Positions 25,633-35,190 of a stretch of DNA of 57,296 nucleotides are shown here, piece after piece. The translations under genes were made by a program, and so were the position numbers. Each line of letters begins with the position of its first letter. Within the stretch, counting starts at the first letter, position 1. The notes under the pieces are model-generated. The model searched no databases, had not been told where the DNA came from, and saw only the letters and a program-made list of their open reading frames with translations. Source of the stretch: Ruminococcus flavefaciens (GTDB lineage: Bacteria; Bacillota; Clostridia; Oscillospirales; Ruminococcaceae); contig DFHF01000030.1 in assembly GCA_002371825.1 (NCBI GenBank), forward strand, positions 1-57,296. The letters run 5' to 3'.

Positions 25633-27462
25633 GTGAACGAAAAAGAAAAGACAAGATCAACACGCAAAAGCTTTGCATCTTCATCAGCTTCTGCAACTAA
25701 AAGATACTATAAGAAAAAAACACCGGCGCAGTCCAAGAGTCAGTCAGAAACTGTTCCCGCTGCACCCGAAAAGACAAGAACAAGAAAACCAAGGGAGATC
25801 AAACGTACTCCTGTCAGGATAATCCCGCTGGGCGGACTTAATGAGATCGGTAAAAACATGACTGTATTCGAGTGCGCTAATGATATGTTTATCCTTGACT
25901 GCGGTCTCGCATTTCCGGATGCCGATATGCCCGGTGTTGACATAGTTATCCCGGATTTTACTTATGTTGAACGAAATCGTGATAAACTCAGAGGAATAGT
26001 TATTACTCACGGCCACGAGGACCACATCGGCGGACTGGCTTATTTCCTCAAAAAGATCAATGTTCCGGTATATGCTACAAGACTTACTATCGGTCTTATA
26101 GAGGGCAAGCTCCGTGAACAGGGACTTTACGGCAAGGTAACCCTCAATGTTGTCGAGCCTAAGAAGACAGTTAAAATGGGCTGTATGGCCGTTGAATTCA
26201 TCAAAGTAAACCATTCTATCCCGGATTCTGTCGGAATGGCTATCCATACTCCGGCCGGTATCATCGTCCATACCGGAGACTTCAAGGTGGATTATACCCC
26301 CATAGACGGAGAAATAATCGATCTTGCAAGATTCGGTGAGCTGGGCAGCCGAGGAGTTCTCGCTCTTATGGCGGATTCTACCAATGCAGAGCGTCCCGGA
26401 TATACACATTCTGAACGTACTGTCGGCGAATCCTTTGATAAGCTCTTCAAAAAGGGCGAAGGAAAACGTATCATCATTGCCACATTCTCCTCAAATATTC
26501 ACCGTGTACAGCAGATAATCAACTGTGCTGAGCGCTACGGACGAAAGGTTGCTGTTTTCGGCAGAAGTATGGTAAATGTTATTAATACCGCCATAGAGCT
26601 TGGCTATCTCAAAGCTCCGGACGGACTTATAATTGATATCGAGACCATGAACCGCTACGACAGCGACAGGATCGTTCTTATAACTACAGGAAGTCAGGGA
26701 GAGCCTATGTCAGCTCTTACAAGAATGGCTATGAATGACCATAAAAAAGTCAATATCACTCCTATGGACTTCATAATCATCTCCGCAACTCCTATCCCCG
26801 GAAATGAGAAATTTGTCACAAGAGTTGTAAATGAGCTGATGAAATCCGGCGCTGAAGTTGTTTACGAGGCTATGTACGAGGTACACGTTTCAGGCCACGC
26901 TTGCCAGGAAGAGCTGAAGCTCATGCTCGGCCTTACCAAACCAAAATTCTTTATCCCTGTTCACGGTGAGTACAAGCACCTGAAAAAACACGCAGGTCTT
27001 GCGCTTTCTATGGGTATCCCGGAAAGCAATGTTATTATCGCCGAAATAGGAAATGTCATCGAAACCGACGGAAACAGGATGAGCGTTGTTTCTCAGGTGC
27101 CCGCAGGCCGTGTTCTTGTTGACGGTCTCGGTGTAGGAGATGTAGGCTCGATAGTTCTCAGAGACAGAAAGCATCTTGCTCAGGACGGCCTTATAATAAT
27201 TGTTATCGGAATTGAAAAGAGCTCAAATGAGATCGTTGCAGGTCCTGATATCATTTCAAGAGGATTCGTCTATGTAAGAGAATCTGAAGAACTTATGGTG
27301 GAGGCAAGGATGCTCCTTAACAGCACGCTTTCTTCCTGCTCTGCCGCAGAGTTGAGAGAATGGAATACCCTTAAGGGCAAGCTCCGTGATGCTCTCTCAG
27401 ATTACATTTACCAGAAAACTAAGAGAAGTCCGATGATTCTGCCTATTATCATGGAGACATGA
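25633..27462 (+). CDS. Ribonuclease J
   Basis: Metallo-beta-lactamase/beta-CASP ribonuclease with 5'-exonuclease and endonuclease activity, central to mRNA decay and rRNA maturation in Firmicutes. The core begins near residue 60 (PVRIIPLGGLNEIGKN), with the zinc motif HGHEDH at 126-131. The beta-CASP segment includes GSQGEPMSAL, HVSGHA and PVHGEYKHL, followed by the RNase J C-terminal domain. A basic, Ser/Lys/Arg-rich extension of about 55 residues precedes the core and is probably disordered; it may bind RNA. The start GTG has GAGAGG 7 nt upstream. It heads a run with gdpP, rplI, dnaB, tilS and ftsH. Confidence 0.95.
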   Translation: MNEKEKTRSTRKSFASSSASATKRYYKKKTPAQSKSQSETVPAAPEKTRTRKPREIKRTPVRIIPLGGLNEIGKNMTVFECANDMFILDCGLAFPDADMPGVDIVIPDFTYVERNRDKLRGIVITHGHEDHIGGLAYFLKKINVPVYATRLTIGLIEGKLREQGLYGKVTLNVVEPKKTVKMGCMAVEFIKVNHSIPDSVGMAIHTPAGIIVHTGDFKVDYTPIDGEIIDLARFGELGSRGVLALMADSTNAERPGYTHSERTVGESFDKLFKKGEGKRIIIATFSSNIHRVQQIINCAERYGRKVAVFGRSMVNVINTAIELGYLKAPDGLIIDIETMNRYDSDRIVLITTGSQGEPMSALTRMAMNDHKKVNITPMDFIIISATPIPGNEKFVTRVVNELMKSGAEVVYEAMYEVHVSGHACQEELKLMLGLTKPKFFIPVHGEYKHLKKHAGLALSMGIPESNVIIAEIGNVIETDGNRMSVVSQVPAGRVLVDGLGVGDVGSIVLRDRKHLAQDGLIIIVIGIEKSSNEIVAGPDIISRGFVYVRESEELMVEARMLLNSTLSSCSAAELREWNTLKGKLRDALSDYIYQKTKRSPMILPIIMET

Positions 27463-27484
27463 GGTTCCGAAAGGAGTCAGAAAA

Positions 27485-29461
27485 GTGAAGAATAAATTTC
27501 CGGCAGCGCTGTTCATCCTTCAGCTGATGCTGCTTGCCGATGCTTCAGTTTCAGCTTTCCTGCTGCATAAGTATAACAGCAGCATCGGTGTTATCTGCCT
27601 TGCTGCAGCATTCGCTCTGATGACCGCCTGTATCGTTTTCTATCTTATTTATACAAGAAATTCTATCAGACATATTTCTAAAATGAATTCTCACCTTGAG
27701 AATTCTGCGGCTGAGTATATGAATTCCCTGCCTGCACCTGTAGCTGTTATTGACAACAGCCGCCAGTTTGTGTGGTATAATCAGATATTCGCCGAAAAAA
27801 TAGGTCTGGGTCAGGATGTTTACGGACTTGATTTTGAGAGCTTTGTTAAAATAGATATCTCATCTCTACTTTCAAATGAGTTCGCAATATGCTCCTTAAA
27901 CGGCTGCATATACAGAGTTACCGCAGAAAAGTTCGATAAGCTCGATATGAGTTTCATCGTACTGTATTTCCATGACCAGACTGATTACTATGCTCTGAAA
28001 AAACGTACAGACGAATCACATCAGAATGTTGTTATTATCACGATCGATAACTACGATGAGATAATGCAGAATGCTAAAGAGAGTGAAAAATCTCAGGCAA
28101 ATCTTGAGACAGAACGGCTCATCGAAAGCTTTATGAACAGTACTGACAGTTTTATCAAGAAAACTTCATCAAATACTTTCTACGCTATAATCGAAAACAA
28201 AAATCTGAAAAATGTTATCGAAAGCAAATTCAATATCCTTGATTCAGCAAGAAATATCAAAATATCCGGGAAATATCCCCTGACCTTCTCGATCGGAGTT
28301 GGTCTGGGAGCTGATTCACTGTCTGAAAGCGAAAGGATCGCAAGACAATGTATCGATATGGCTCTGGGACGAGGCGGAGATCAGGCTGTTGTAAAGACAG
28401 AAAACGGCTACAGATTCTTCGGCGGAGTATCCAAGGGCGTTGAAAAGCGTTCTCACGCCAAGACCCGTGTTATCGCCAATGCTCTTCAGGATCTTATCGT
28501 CAACTCTGACAAGATATTCATCATGGGACACAGATTCGGCGATCTTGATTCAGTTGGTGCTGCCTGCGGTATGGCCGGTGCGATAAGGCTGCTCGGCAAA
28601 GAGGCTTATATAGCTGTTGACCGCACAAAAAACCTCGCTTCTCATCTCATTGATATTGTTGAGGCTCAGACCGATAAGGAGCTGTTCATTACTCCTGCTG
28701 AGGCTGAAAATGCTGTAGGTGAACACGATCTGCTGATAATTGTTGATACTCATAACAAAGAGTACTTGGAAAGCAGAGCTCTCTATGATAAATCAAGATC
28801 GGTCGTTGTCATAGATCACCATAGAAAGACCGTAAATTTCATCGATAATGCTGTAATATTCCATCATGAACCATATGCTTCTTCTGCATCAGAAATGGTC
28901 ACAGAGGTCATTGAGTATTTCCGGTATGATACAGATGAAAGATTCCCCAGCATCTATGCGGAAGCTCTGCTTTCCGGTATAATGCTCGATACAAAGAATT
29001 TTGTAATGCGAACAGGTGTCCGTACCTTTGAAGCAGCTGCTTATCTGAAAAAACTCGGGGCTGATACTGTTGCAGTCAAGCTGCTTTTCTCGAATTCTAT
29101 AGATTCATATAAGAGAAAAGCTCAGATAGTCGGTTCTGCCAAAATACACCGCCGCTGTGCTATTGCTGCGGCAGACTTCAAATCTGACGATATCCGCCTT
29201 GTTGCACCGCAGGCTGCTGATGAGCTTCTGAATATATCAGATGTTGACGCTTCCTTCGTGCTCTATAAAACAGGCAATACTGTCAATATATCCGCTCGTT
29301 CTCTTGGAGCTGTAAACGTACAGGTGATCATGGAGCAGCTCGGCGGCGGCGGTCATCAGACAATGGCTGCTACTCAGATCGATAACGTTACCATTCAGGA
29401 AGCTGTAAAATCGCTGATATACGCTATCGATGAAAATAATTCTACAGATCAGAATACATAA
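27485..29461 (+). CDS. gdpP: c-di-AMP phosphodiesterase GdpP
   Basis: Membrane-bound DHH/DHHA1 phosphodiesterase that converts c-di-AMP to pApA and so affects wall strength and potassium balance. Two membrane helices (about 7-28, 33-56) are followed by a PAS-like domain (80-165), a degenerate GGDEF domain (about 180-305) and a DHH domain with FGDLDSVGA (351-359), VDTHN (420-424) and DHHRK (444-448). The DHHA1 motif GGGGHQTMAA comes near the end. It has 658 residues, the family length. The GTG has AAGGAG 8 nt upstream. The order gdpP-rplI-dnaB is conserved in Firmicutes. Confidence 0.95.
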   Translation: MKNKFPAALFILQLMLLADASVSAFLLHKYNSSIGVICLAAAFALMTACIVFYLIYTRNSIRHISKMNSHLENSAAEYMNSLPAPVAVIDNSRQFVWYNQIFAEKIGLGQDVYGLDFESFVKIDISSLLSNEFAICSLNGCIYRVTAEKFDKLDMSFIVLYFHDQTDYYALKKRTDESHQNVVIITIDNYDEIMQNAKESEKSQANLETERLIESFMNSTDSFIKKTSSNTFYAIIENKNLKNVIESKFNILDSARNIKISGKYPLTFSIGVGLGADSLSESERIARQCIDMALGRGGDQAVVKTENGYRFFGGVSKGVEKRSHAKTRVIANALQDLIVNSDKIFIMGHRFGDLDSVGAACGMAGAIRLLGKEAYIAVDRTKNLASHLIDIVEAQTDKELFITPAEAENAVGEHDLLIIVDTHNKEYLESRALYDKSRSVVVIDHHRKTVNFIDNAVIFHHEPYASSASEMVTEVIEYFRYDTDERFPSIYAEALLSGIMLDTKNFVMRTGVRTFEAAAYLKKLGADTVAVKLLFSNSIDSYKRKAQIVGSAKIHRRCAIAAADFKSDDIRLVAPQAADELLNISDVDASFVLYKTGNTVNISARSLGAVNVQVIMEQLGGGGHQTMAATQIDNVTIQEAVKSLIYAIDENNSTDQNT

Positions 29462-29481
29462 CAGAAAGGTTGTAATATATT

Positions 29482-29928
29482 ATGAAGGTTATTTTTTTAC
29501 AGGATGTTAAAGGCTCAGGCAAGAAGGGCGAAGTCAAGAACGTCGCTGACGGATATGCAAGAAATATGCTTCTTCCCAAGGGCTATGCTGTAGAGGCAAC
29601 TCCCGCTAACATGACAAAATTACAGGGACAGCAGTCCTCTGCTCAGCATAAGATCGATCTTGAAATTGCCGCTGCTAAGGAGGCTGCTGCTAAAGTCAAG
29701 GGCAAGAGAGTGGATATAACTGCAAAGGCTGGCTCCAATGGAAAGCTTTTTGGTTCTATTACAGCCGCCAACGTTGCTGAAGCTCTTAGCAAGCAGTTCG
29801 GTGTCAACGTTGACAAAAAGAAGATCACTCTTAGCACTGATATCAAGAATTTCGGTTCATATACCGCAGCAATAAAGTTCTACAACGGTATATCTGAAAC
29901 TATTGATGTTGAAGTCAGCGAAGGCTGA
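29482..29928 (+). CDS. rplI: Ribosomal protein bL9
   Basis: Large-subunit protein with two globular domains joined by a long helix. The N-terminal rRNA-binding domain has MKVIFLQDVKGSGKKGEV and NVADGYARNMLLPKGYA, the helix carries the Ala/Lys-rich segment (about 40-75), and the C-terminal domain starts at GKLFGSITAANVAEAL. It has 148 residues, standard length. AAAGG lies about 12 nt upstream of the ATG. Confidence 0.97.
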   Translation: MKVIFLQDVKGSGKKGEVKNVADGYARNMLLPKGYAVEATPANMTKLQGQQSSAQHKIDLEIAAAKEAAAKVKGKRVDITAKAGSNGKLFGSITAANVAEALSKQFGVNVDKKKITLSTDIKNFGSYTAAIKFYNGISETIDVEVSEG

Positions 29929-29936
29929 TAAAAGCA

Positions 29937-31292
29937 ATGGATGAAAATGAGATCCTTCTCTCCGCCCGAGAGCTGCCCCACAGCATCGAGGCGGAGCAGT
30001 CCGTTTTAGGCGCAATTATCTCTCAGCCTTCTGTGCTCGCTGAGGTCACTACCCTGCTCAAACCTGAGTATTTCTACAACGAACAGCATAAATCCCTTTT
30101 TGCTCTTATGCAGAGAATGGATTCTCTCGGTCAGCCTATCGATATTGTCACACTGCTGAATGAATCCCTTCAGCTCCATATTTTTGAAAATGCTGCTGAA
30201 GGCAGAAGATATCTGGCTGAAATAGGAAATATGCTGCCCTCGACCTCAAATATTGCCAGCTACTGCAAGATAGTTGCAGATAAGTATTTCATCAGGAGCC
30301 TTAGCTATACTGCCCGCTCTATACTTGAGGATATTCAGTCCGGCGAACATGACTCACAGCTTCTTCTGGACGCTGCTGAGCAGAAGATATACAATATCCG
30401 TCAGGGACGTGATGTCAGAGGACTTGTTCCGCTTTCTGACGCTATTGCTGAGGCTTACGACAGACTTGGCAAGATATCCGGACCTGACAAAGATAAATAT
30501 GTAGGTGCAAGAACCGGTTTTACCCTTCTGGACAGCATAACATCTGGTCTTAATAAGTCTGACCTTATAATCATTGCTGCCCGTCCCGGTATGGGTAAAA
30601 CATCTTTTGCTATGAATATCGCCACAAATGTTGCAAGACGTTCCGATAAGGAAGTTGTTACGTTCAATCTCGAAATGTCCAAAGAGCAGCTTGCAACTCG
30701 TATCCTTTCGACTGAGGCTCTTGTTGAATCTCACAACCTAAGAAATGGCCGTATCTCCGGCGATGACTGGGTAAAGCTGGCTATCAGTGCCGGTTACCTC
30801 AGTAATATTCCGCTTTATATCGACGATACCGCAAGCATGACTGTACAGCAGATGAAGGCTAAGCTCCGCCGTACTAAGAATCTGGGGCTTGTTATCATTG
30901 ATTATCTTCAGCTTATGGAATCGACCTCACACTCCGATAACCGTGTTGTAGTTATTTCAGAGATCACCCGTCAGCTGAAGGTAATGGCAAAGGAACTCAA
31001 TGTTCCGGTCATACTTCTTTCACAGCTCTCCCGTGCTGTTGAGAGCCGAACTGATAAGCGGCCTATGCTTTCAGACCTTCGTGAATCTGGTTCTATAGAG
31101 CAGGATGCGGATATAGTTCTTTTCCTGTATCGTGAGGCATATTACAATAAAGAAAGTCCGAGGCAGAATATCTCCGAGTGTATCGTAGCAAAAAATCGTC
31201 ACGGTGAGACCGGTACTGTCGAGCTGATATGGGACGGACAGTTCACAAGATTCTCGAATCCTGACTATACTTCTCCTCCGGAGGGACAGTGA
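29937..31292 (+). CDS. dnaB: Replicative DNA helicase DnaB (DnaC in B. subtilis naming)
   Basis: Hexameric helicase that unwinds DNA at the fork. The N-terminal domain (LPHSIEAEQSVLGAII, 13-28) is followed by the RecA-like motor with Walker A ARPGMGKT (about 217-224), Walker B LVIIDYLQLM and QLSRAVESR. It has 451 residues. The ATG lies 8 bases after the rplI stop with only a distant AAGG upstream, so translation is probably coupled to rplI. Its loader is likely the DnaI-type protein at 14606-15571. Confidence 0.97.
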   Translation: MDENEILLSARELPHSIEAEQSVLGAIISQPSVLAEVTTLLKPEYFYNEQHKSLFALMQRMDSLGQPIDIVTLLNESLQLHIFENAAEGRRYLAEIGNMLPSTSNIASYCKIVADKYFIRSLSYTARSILEDIQSGEHDSQLLLDAAEQKIYNIRQGRDVRGLVPLSDAIAEAYDRLGKISGPDKDKYVGARTGFTLLDSITSGLNKSDLIIIAARPGMGKTSFAMNIATNVARRSDKEVVTFNLEMSKEQLATRILSTEALVESHNLRNGRISGDDWVKLAISAGYLSNIPLYIDDTASMTVQQMKAKLRRTKNLGLVIIDYLQLMESTSHSDNRVVVISEITRQLKVMAKELNVPVILLSQLSRAVESRTDKRPMLSDLRESGSIEQDADIVLFLYREAYYNKESPRQNISECIVAKNRHGETGTVELIWDGQFTRFSNPDYTSPPEGQ

Positions 31293-31293
31293 T

Positions 31294-32625
31294 ATGCACA
31301 GTAAAGTCATGGACTTCATAACAAAGAATAACCTTGTTTCTGCCGGTGATACAGTCATTTGCGGACTGTCCGGCGGAGCTGACAGCGTTAGTTTGCTGCT
31401 TGTTATGAGAGAACTGAGTGATAAGCTCGGGATAAATGTCGAGGCTATCCATGTAAATCACTGTATCCGAGGAGAAGAAAGCGACAGAGATGAAGCTTTT
31501 TGCCGTGAACTTTGCAGCCGGCTTGGTGTGAGATTCAATGCTTATTCTTGTAATGTTCCGGAATACGCAGAGAAAACAGGACTTTCACATGAGGAAGCTG
31601 CAAGAAAACTCAGATATCAGATATTTAATGATAATTCGGAAGGCAAGCTTATAGCTACTGCTCACAATGCAAATGATAACCTTGAGACTGCCGTGCTTAA
31701 CCTTGCAAGAGGAACAGGTCTGAAAGGACTGACAGGTGTTCCGGTCAGTCGAGGAAATATCATAAGGCCTCTTCTTTGTGTGTCACGTTCTGAGATCGAG
31801 GCTTATCTTGCTGAAAATAATCAGGAATATGTCACCGACAGCACTAATCTGTCCGATGACTATACAAGAAATAAGATCCGTCACAGGATAATACCTCTTC
31901 TTGAAGAAATAAATCCTTCTGTGATAAATACATTTATAAATTCCGCTGAAACTCTGAGAGAAGAGGAAAAAACGATCTCTGCTCAAGCTGAAAAGGTTTG
32001 GCAAAAGTCTGTATCGGGCAAAACTCTTCATGATATTTCGGGAGAGGATAAAGTTATCCGCCGCAGATGCATAGCACGGCTTCTTTCAGAGAACGGACTC
32101 CCCTATTCCAGAGACAGACTGATTGATGCTGACAATATCCTGATTAATGGCGGCAAAATCAATATCTCCGGAAATAAGTACCTTTTCTCAGACGGCAAAT
32201 CCCTCTCTCTTACGGAGATCGAGCCGAAAAATGAGCAAAAGGAACTTTCTGCGGATCTTGTTATCGGAGAAAACTGTATCTTCGAGGGTAAAAAACTGCT
32301 TTGTGAGTTGTTAGATTGTGATAATTTGAAGAAAATTGAAGATGTTCACAAAAACTTAACATTTTATACTCTCGACTATGATAAAATAATAGGAAGAGCT
32401 GTTATCAGAAACCGCCGATTTGGCGACAGGATAAAGCTCCCCGGAAGAGATTTCACCTCCTCCGTAAAAAAGCTCATAAATGAAAAAGTGCCGCAGGGAT
32501 CAAGAGATAAACTGCACTTTATAGAAGATGAACTCGGAACAGTTTTCGCTGAAAAGATCGGCATTGCTGACAGAGTCAGACCTTCTTCTTCTACTGTAAG
32601 ATTTCTGAGGATAACAATCATTTGA
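31294..32625 (+). CDS. tilS: tRNA(Ile)-lysidine synthase
   Basis: ATP-dependent attachment of lysine to C34 of the minor tRNA-Ile(CAU), which changes its decoding to AUA and its charging to isoleucine. The PP-loop SGGADS is at residues 26-31, followed by HVNHCIRGEES and AHNANDNLET, and TilS substrate-binding domains in the C-terminal half. It has 443 residues. The ATG lies 1 bp after dnaB with GGAGG upstream. The tilS-ftsH order is common in Firmicutes. Confidence 0.95.
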   Translation: MHSKVMDFITKNNLVSAGDTVICGLSGGADSVSLLLVMRELSDKLGINVEAIHVNHCIRGEESDRDEAFCRELCSRLGVRFNAYSCNVPEYAEKTGLSHEEAARKLRYQIFNDNSEGKLIATAHNANDNLETAVLNLARGTGLKGLTGVPVSRGNIIRPLLCVSRSEIEAYLAENNQEYVTDSTNLSDDYTRNKIRHRIIPLLEEINPSVINTFINSAETLREEEKTISAQAEKVWQKSVSGKTLHDISGEDKVIRRRCIARLLSENGLPYSRDRLIDADNILINGGKINISGNKYLFSDGKSLSLTEIEPKNEQKELSADLVIGENCIFEGKKLLCELLDCDNLKKIEDVHKNLTFYTLDYDKIIGRAVIRNRRFGDRIKLPGRDFTSSVKKLINEKVPQGSRDKLHFIEDELGTVFAEKIGIADRVRPSSSTVRFLRITII

Positions 32626-32655
32626 TTTTAATAAAGTACGAATGGAGTGGATAAT

Positions 32656-34587
32656 TTGACACCAAAAAAGAACAGAGGCATACTCACTTACGTTATCATT
32701 ATCCTTATAGCCATCGGCTGTATCTATTTTGTCAGCTCAAAACTGGCAAAAAATGCTGATAAGACCGATTACAATGAGGTAATGGAGCATTTCGACAACT
32801 ATGAAGTTGCCGATTATGAGCTTGACCTTGGTACCGGTGAGCTGAAATATAAGCTCATTGGCGATGACAAGGAATACAAGTACGATGTTCCTAACGTAAG
32901 CATCTTCGTTGAAGAAACCAAGGATTACCGTAAGAACTTCAACAAGGAACACAAAAAGGATGAGCTGACAGTCGGTCAGAACTATATCAAGATCACAGAC
33001 CGTACATGGCTCTACTCACTTATACCAGTAGTCCTTACAGTACTTCTCGGCTGCGCTATACTCTACTTCATGATGAAACAGAGCGGCGGCGGCGGAAAAT
33101 ACACTTCATTCGGTAAAGCTAATCTGAAAAATCAGGCTAATGCAAGAAAAGCTACGTTTAAGGACGTTGCCGGTGCTGATGAGGAAAAGCAGGAGCTGGA
33201 AGAGATCGTTGACTTCCTTAAGCACCCCAATAAGTACAAGGATATCGGAGCAAAGGTCCCGAGAGGTGTTCTTCTTCTTGGCCCGCCCGGTACAGGTAAA
33301 ACACTTCTTGCAAGAGCTGTTGCCGGTGAGGCAGGATGCCCGTTCTTCCCGATCTCAGGTTCAGATTTCGTGGAAATGTTCGTTGGTGTCGGAGCTTCCC
33401 GTGTAAGAGACCTCTTTGAACAGGCTAAGAAACACGCTCCGGCTATTATTTTCATCGATGAGATCGATGCTGTCGGCCGTCACAGAGGCGCAGGTCTCGG
33501 CGGCGGACATGATGAACGTGAGCAGACTCTCAATCAGCTTCTCGTTGAAATGGACGGTTTTACCGGCAACGAAAGCGTTATAGTTATCGCTGCAACAAAC
33601 AGACGTGATATCCTCGATCCTGCTCTCCTCAGACCCGGACGCTTTGACAGACAGATAGTTGTTGGCTACCCTGATGTAAAGGGTCGTGAAGAGATACTCA
33701 AGGTTCACGCTAAGAATAAACCTCTCGGTCCTGATGTTGATCTTAAGATAATCGCTCAGACCACTCAGGGATTTACCGGTGCAGATCTTGAGAACCTTCT
33801 CAATGAAGCCGCTCTCCTCGCTGCAAGAAATAACCGCATGGCTATTACAGAATTCGATATCGAAGAAGCTACCATGAAGGTCATTGCAGGTCCGGAGAAA
33901 AAATCCCGTATCGTTACAGAACATGATAAGAAGGTCACTGCTTACCATGAGGCAGGTCACGCTATAGCAGCCTATAACCTCCCGACTCAGGACAGAGTTC
34001 ATCAGGTTACTATTATTCAGAGAGGTATGGCTGCCGGTATTACAGTAACTCGTCCCGATAATGACGATCAGCACGTTTCCCGCAATCAGATGCGTGAAAA
34101 GATAATCATGCTCCTCGGAGGAAGAGTTGCAGAAGAAATATTCATCGACGATATATCTACTGGTGCTTCAAATGACATCGAGAGAGCTACATCTATCGCA
34201 AGAAGCATGGTAACCAAGTACGGTTTCTCCAATAAGATCGGTACTGTTGTTTACGGCTCCGATAATGATGAGGTTTTCATCGGTAAGGATTACGGCCATA
34301 CAAAGAATTATAGTGAAGCTGTTGCTGCTCAGATCGATGAAGAGGTAAAGTCTATAATCGATAAGGCTCACAGCGACTGTATTGAACTTATCAGAGCTAA
34401 TTCTGATAAGATGCACCTTTTAGCTGCATATCTGCTCAAGTTTGAAAAGATCGATGGCCCCGACTTTGAAAAGCTCATGAAGGGCGAGATCACAGAAGCC
34501 GATATAAACAGAAAAGACAGCTCAGACAGCAATGAGGAAAATAATGATTCCTTCATTTCTGACGAGCCTGCCGGCGAGGAAATATGA
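32656..34587 (+). CDS. ftsH: ATP-dependent zinc metalloprotease FtsH
   Basis: Membrane-anchored AAA+ protease that degrades unassembled membrane proteins and regulators. There are two membrane helices (about 8-26 and 118-136) with an extracytoplasmic domain between. Then come Walker A GPPGTGKT (about 210), Walker B IIFIDEIDAVG (about 264), the second-region-of-homology arginines, and the zinc motif HEAGH (about 433). It has 643 residues from the TTG at 32656, which has GGAG 8 nt upstream. The in-frame GTG at 32647 overlaps that ribosome site. An acidic Ser/Asn-rich tail closes the protein. Confidence 0.96.
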   Translation: MTPKKNRGILTYVIIILIAIGCIYFVSSKLAKNADKTDYNEVMEHFDNYEVADYELDLGTGELKYKLIGDDKEYKYDVPNVSIFVEETKDYRKNFNKEHKKDELTVGQNYIKITDRTWLYSLIPVVLTVLLGCAILYFMMKQSGGGGKYTSFGKANLKNQANARKATFKDVAGADEEKQELEEIVDFLKHPNKYKDIGAKVPRGVLLLGPPGTGKTLLARAVAGEAGCPFFPISGSDFVEMFVGVGASRVRDLFEQAKKHAPAIIFIDEIDAVGRHRGAGLGGGHDEREQTLNQLLVEMDGFTGNESVIVIAATNRRDILDPALLRPGRFDRQIVVGYPDVKGREEILKVHAKNKPLGPDVDLKIIAQTTQGFTGADLENLLNEAALLAARNNRMAITEFDIEEATMKVIAGPEKKSRIVTEHDKKVTAYHEAGHAIAAYNLPTQDRVHQVTIIQRGMAAGITVTRPDNDDQHVSRNQMREKIIMLLGGRVAEEIFIDDISTGASNDIERATSIARSMVTKYGFSNKIGTVVYGSDNDEVFIGKDYGHTKNYSEAVAAQIDEEVKSIIDKAHSDCIELIRANSDKMHLLAAYLLKFEKIDGPDFEKLMKGEITEADINRKDSSDSNEENNDSFISDEPAGEEI

Positions 34588-34591
34588 CATT

Positions 34592-34626
34592 ATTACCGGA
34601 GATCTTTTCTCCGGTAATTTTTTTCT
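34592..34626 (+). terminator. Intrinsic terminator after ftsH
   Basis: Perfect stem ATTACCGGAGA (34592-34602) / TCTCCGGTAAT (34608-34618) followed by TTTTTTTCTTT. It closes the RNase J-ftsH operon. Confidence 0.93.
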
Positions 34627-34677
34627 TTCATTTGTATTACTCTTCTATGACAATTGGTTAAAACTGTCTTTGTAATG

Positions 34678-34706
34678 TTGCATTAACAGCTTCCTCGTGT
34701 TATAAT
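34678..34706 (+). promoter_or_regulatory. SigA-type promoter of the FHA-SEDS-PBP operon
   Basis: TTGCAT (34678-34683), 17-bp spacer, TATAAT (34701-34706), about 65 nt before the FHA-gene start. Confidence 0.82.
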
Positions 34707-34770
34707 ATTTTTGATTGCCGCTCACTTTTTCCTGAAACGGCAAATGCTATTCTAAATGGAGGTGTTCCTT

Positions 34771-35190
34771 TTGGACTCAATGAACCTGATCCTTTGTGCT
34801 GTGGCAGCAGCTTCACTTGATATCTGTGTGCTCGTCCTTATTCTTACAGCTTATCATGAGCGAACTACCGGTAATAAAAGATGGAACAGGATCACAAGCT
34901 TTATGGAGCTTGCTGACTATAATACAGTGTATCCTCTTGGATGCGATGAGATACTTATCGGCCGTCATGCCTCAGCCGACATCCGATTAGCCGATCTTTC
35001 AGTATCCCGTTATCATGCTATACTTACCGTTTCAAACGGTGTATGGACAATAACAGATGCCGGATCAACTTCGGGCATCCTGATAAACGGAGTTCCTGTC
35101 TCCCAGGCTCAGCTCAGAGAAAACGATATCATAAAGCTTGGCAACAGGCAGCTTATTTTCAGAAGAAGGAGGGATATCAGTGTCAGGTAA
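34771..35190 (+). CDS. Membrane-anchored FHA-domain protein
   Basis: A short protein of 139 residues. One membrane helix (about 5-27) is followed by a cytosolic FHA domain with IGRHASADIRLADLSVSRYHAIL (about 63-85) and GSTSGILINGVPV. These contain the Arg and Ser/His residues that bind phosphothreonine. The start is TTG at 34771, 6 nt after GGAGGTG; the ATG at 34756 overlaps the ribosome site. It overlaps the next gene by 11 bp. Its position with a SEDS protein and a transpeptidase resembles the fhaB-rodA-pbpA run of actinobacteria, but no Ser/Thr kinase or phosphatase is nearby. Confidence 0.88.
   Translation: MDSMNLILCAVAAASLDICVLVLILTAYHERTTGNKRWNRITSFMELADYNTVYPLGCDEILIGRHASADIRLADLSVSRYHAILTVSNGVWTITDAGSTSGILINGVPVSQAQLRENDIIKLGNRQLIFRRRRDISVR

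Noticed and set aside
25744..26409. A 221-codon open frame antisense to RNase J
   Set aside because: It overlaps the conserved catalytic core of RNase J, and its composition matches a shadow frame.
33361..34074. A 237-codon open frame antisense to ftsH
   Set aside because: It lies wholly inside a conserved gene, has no ribosome site or recognisable family, and mirrors the codon bias of ftsH.
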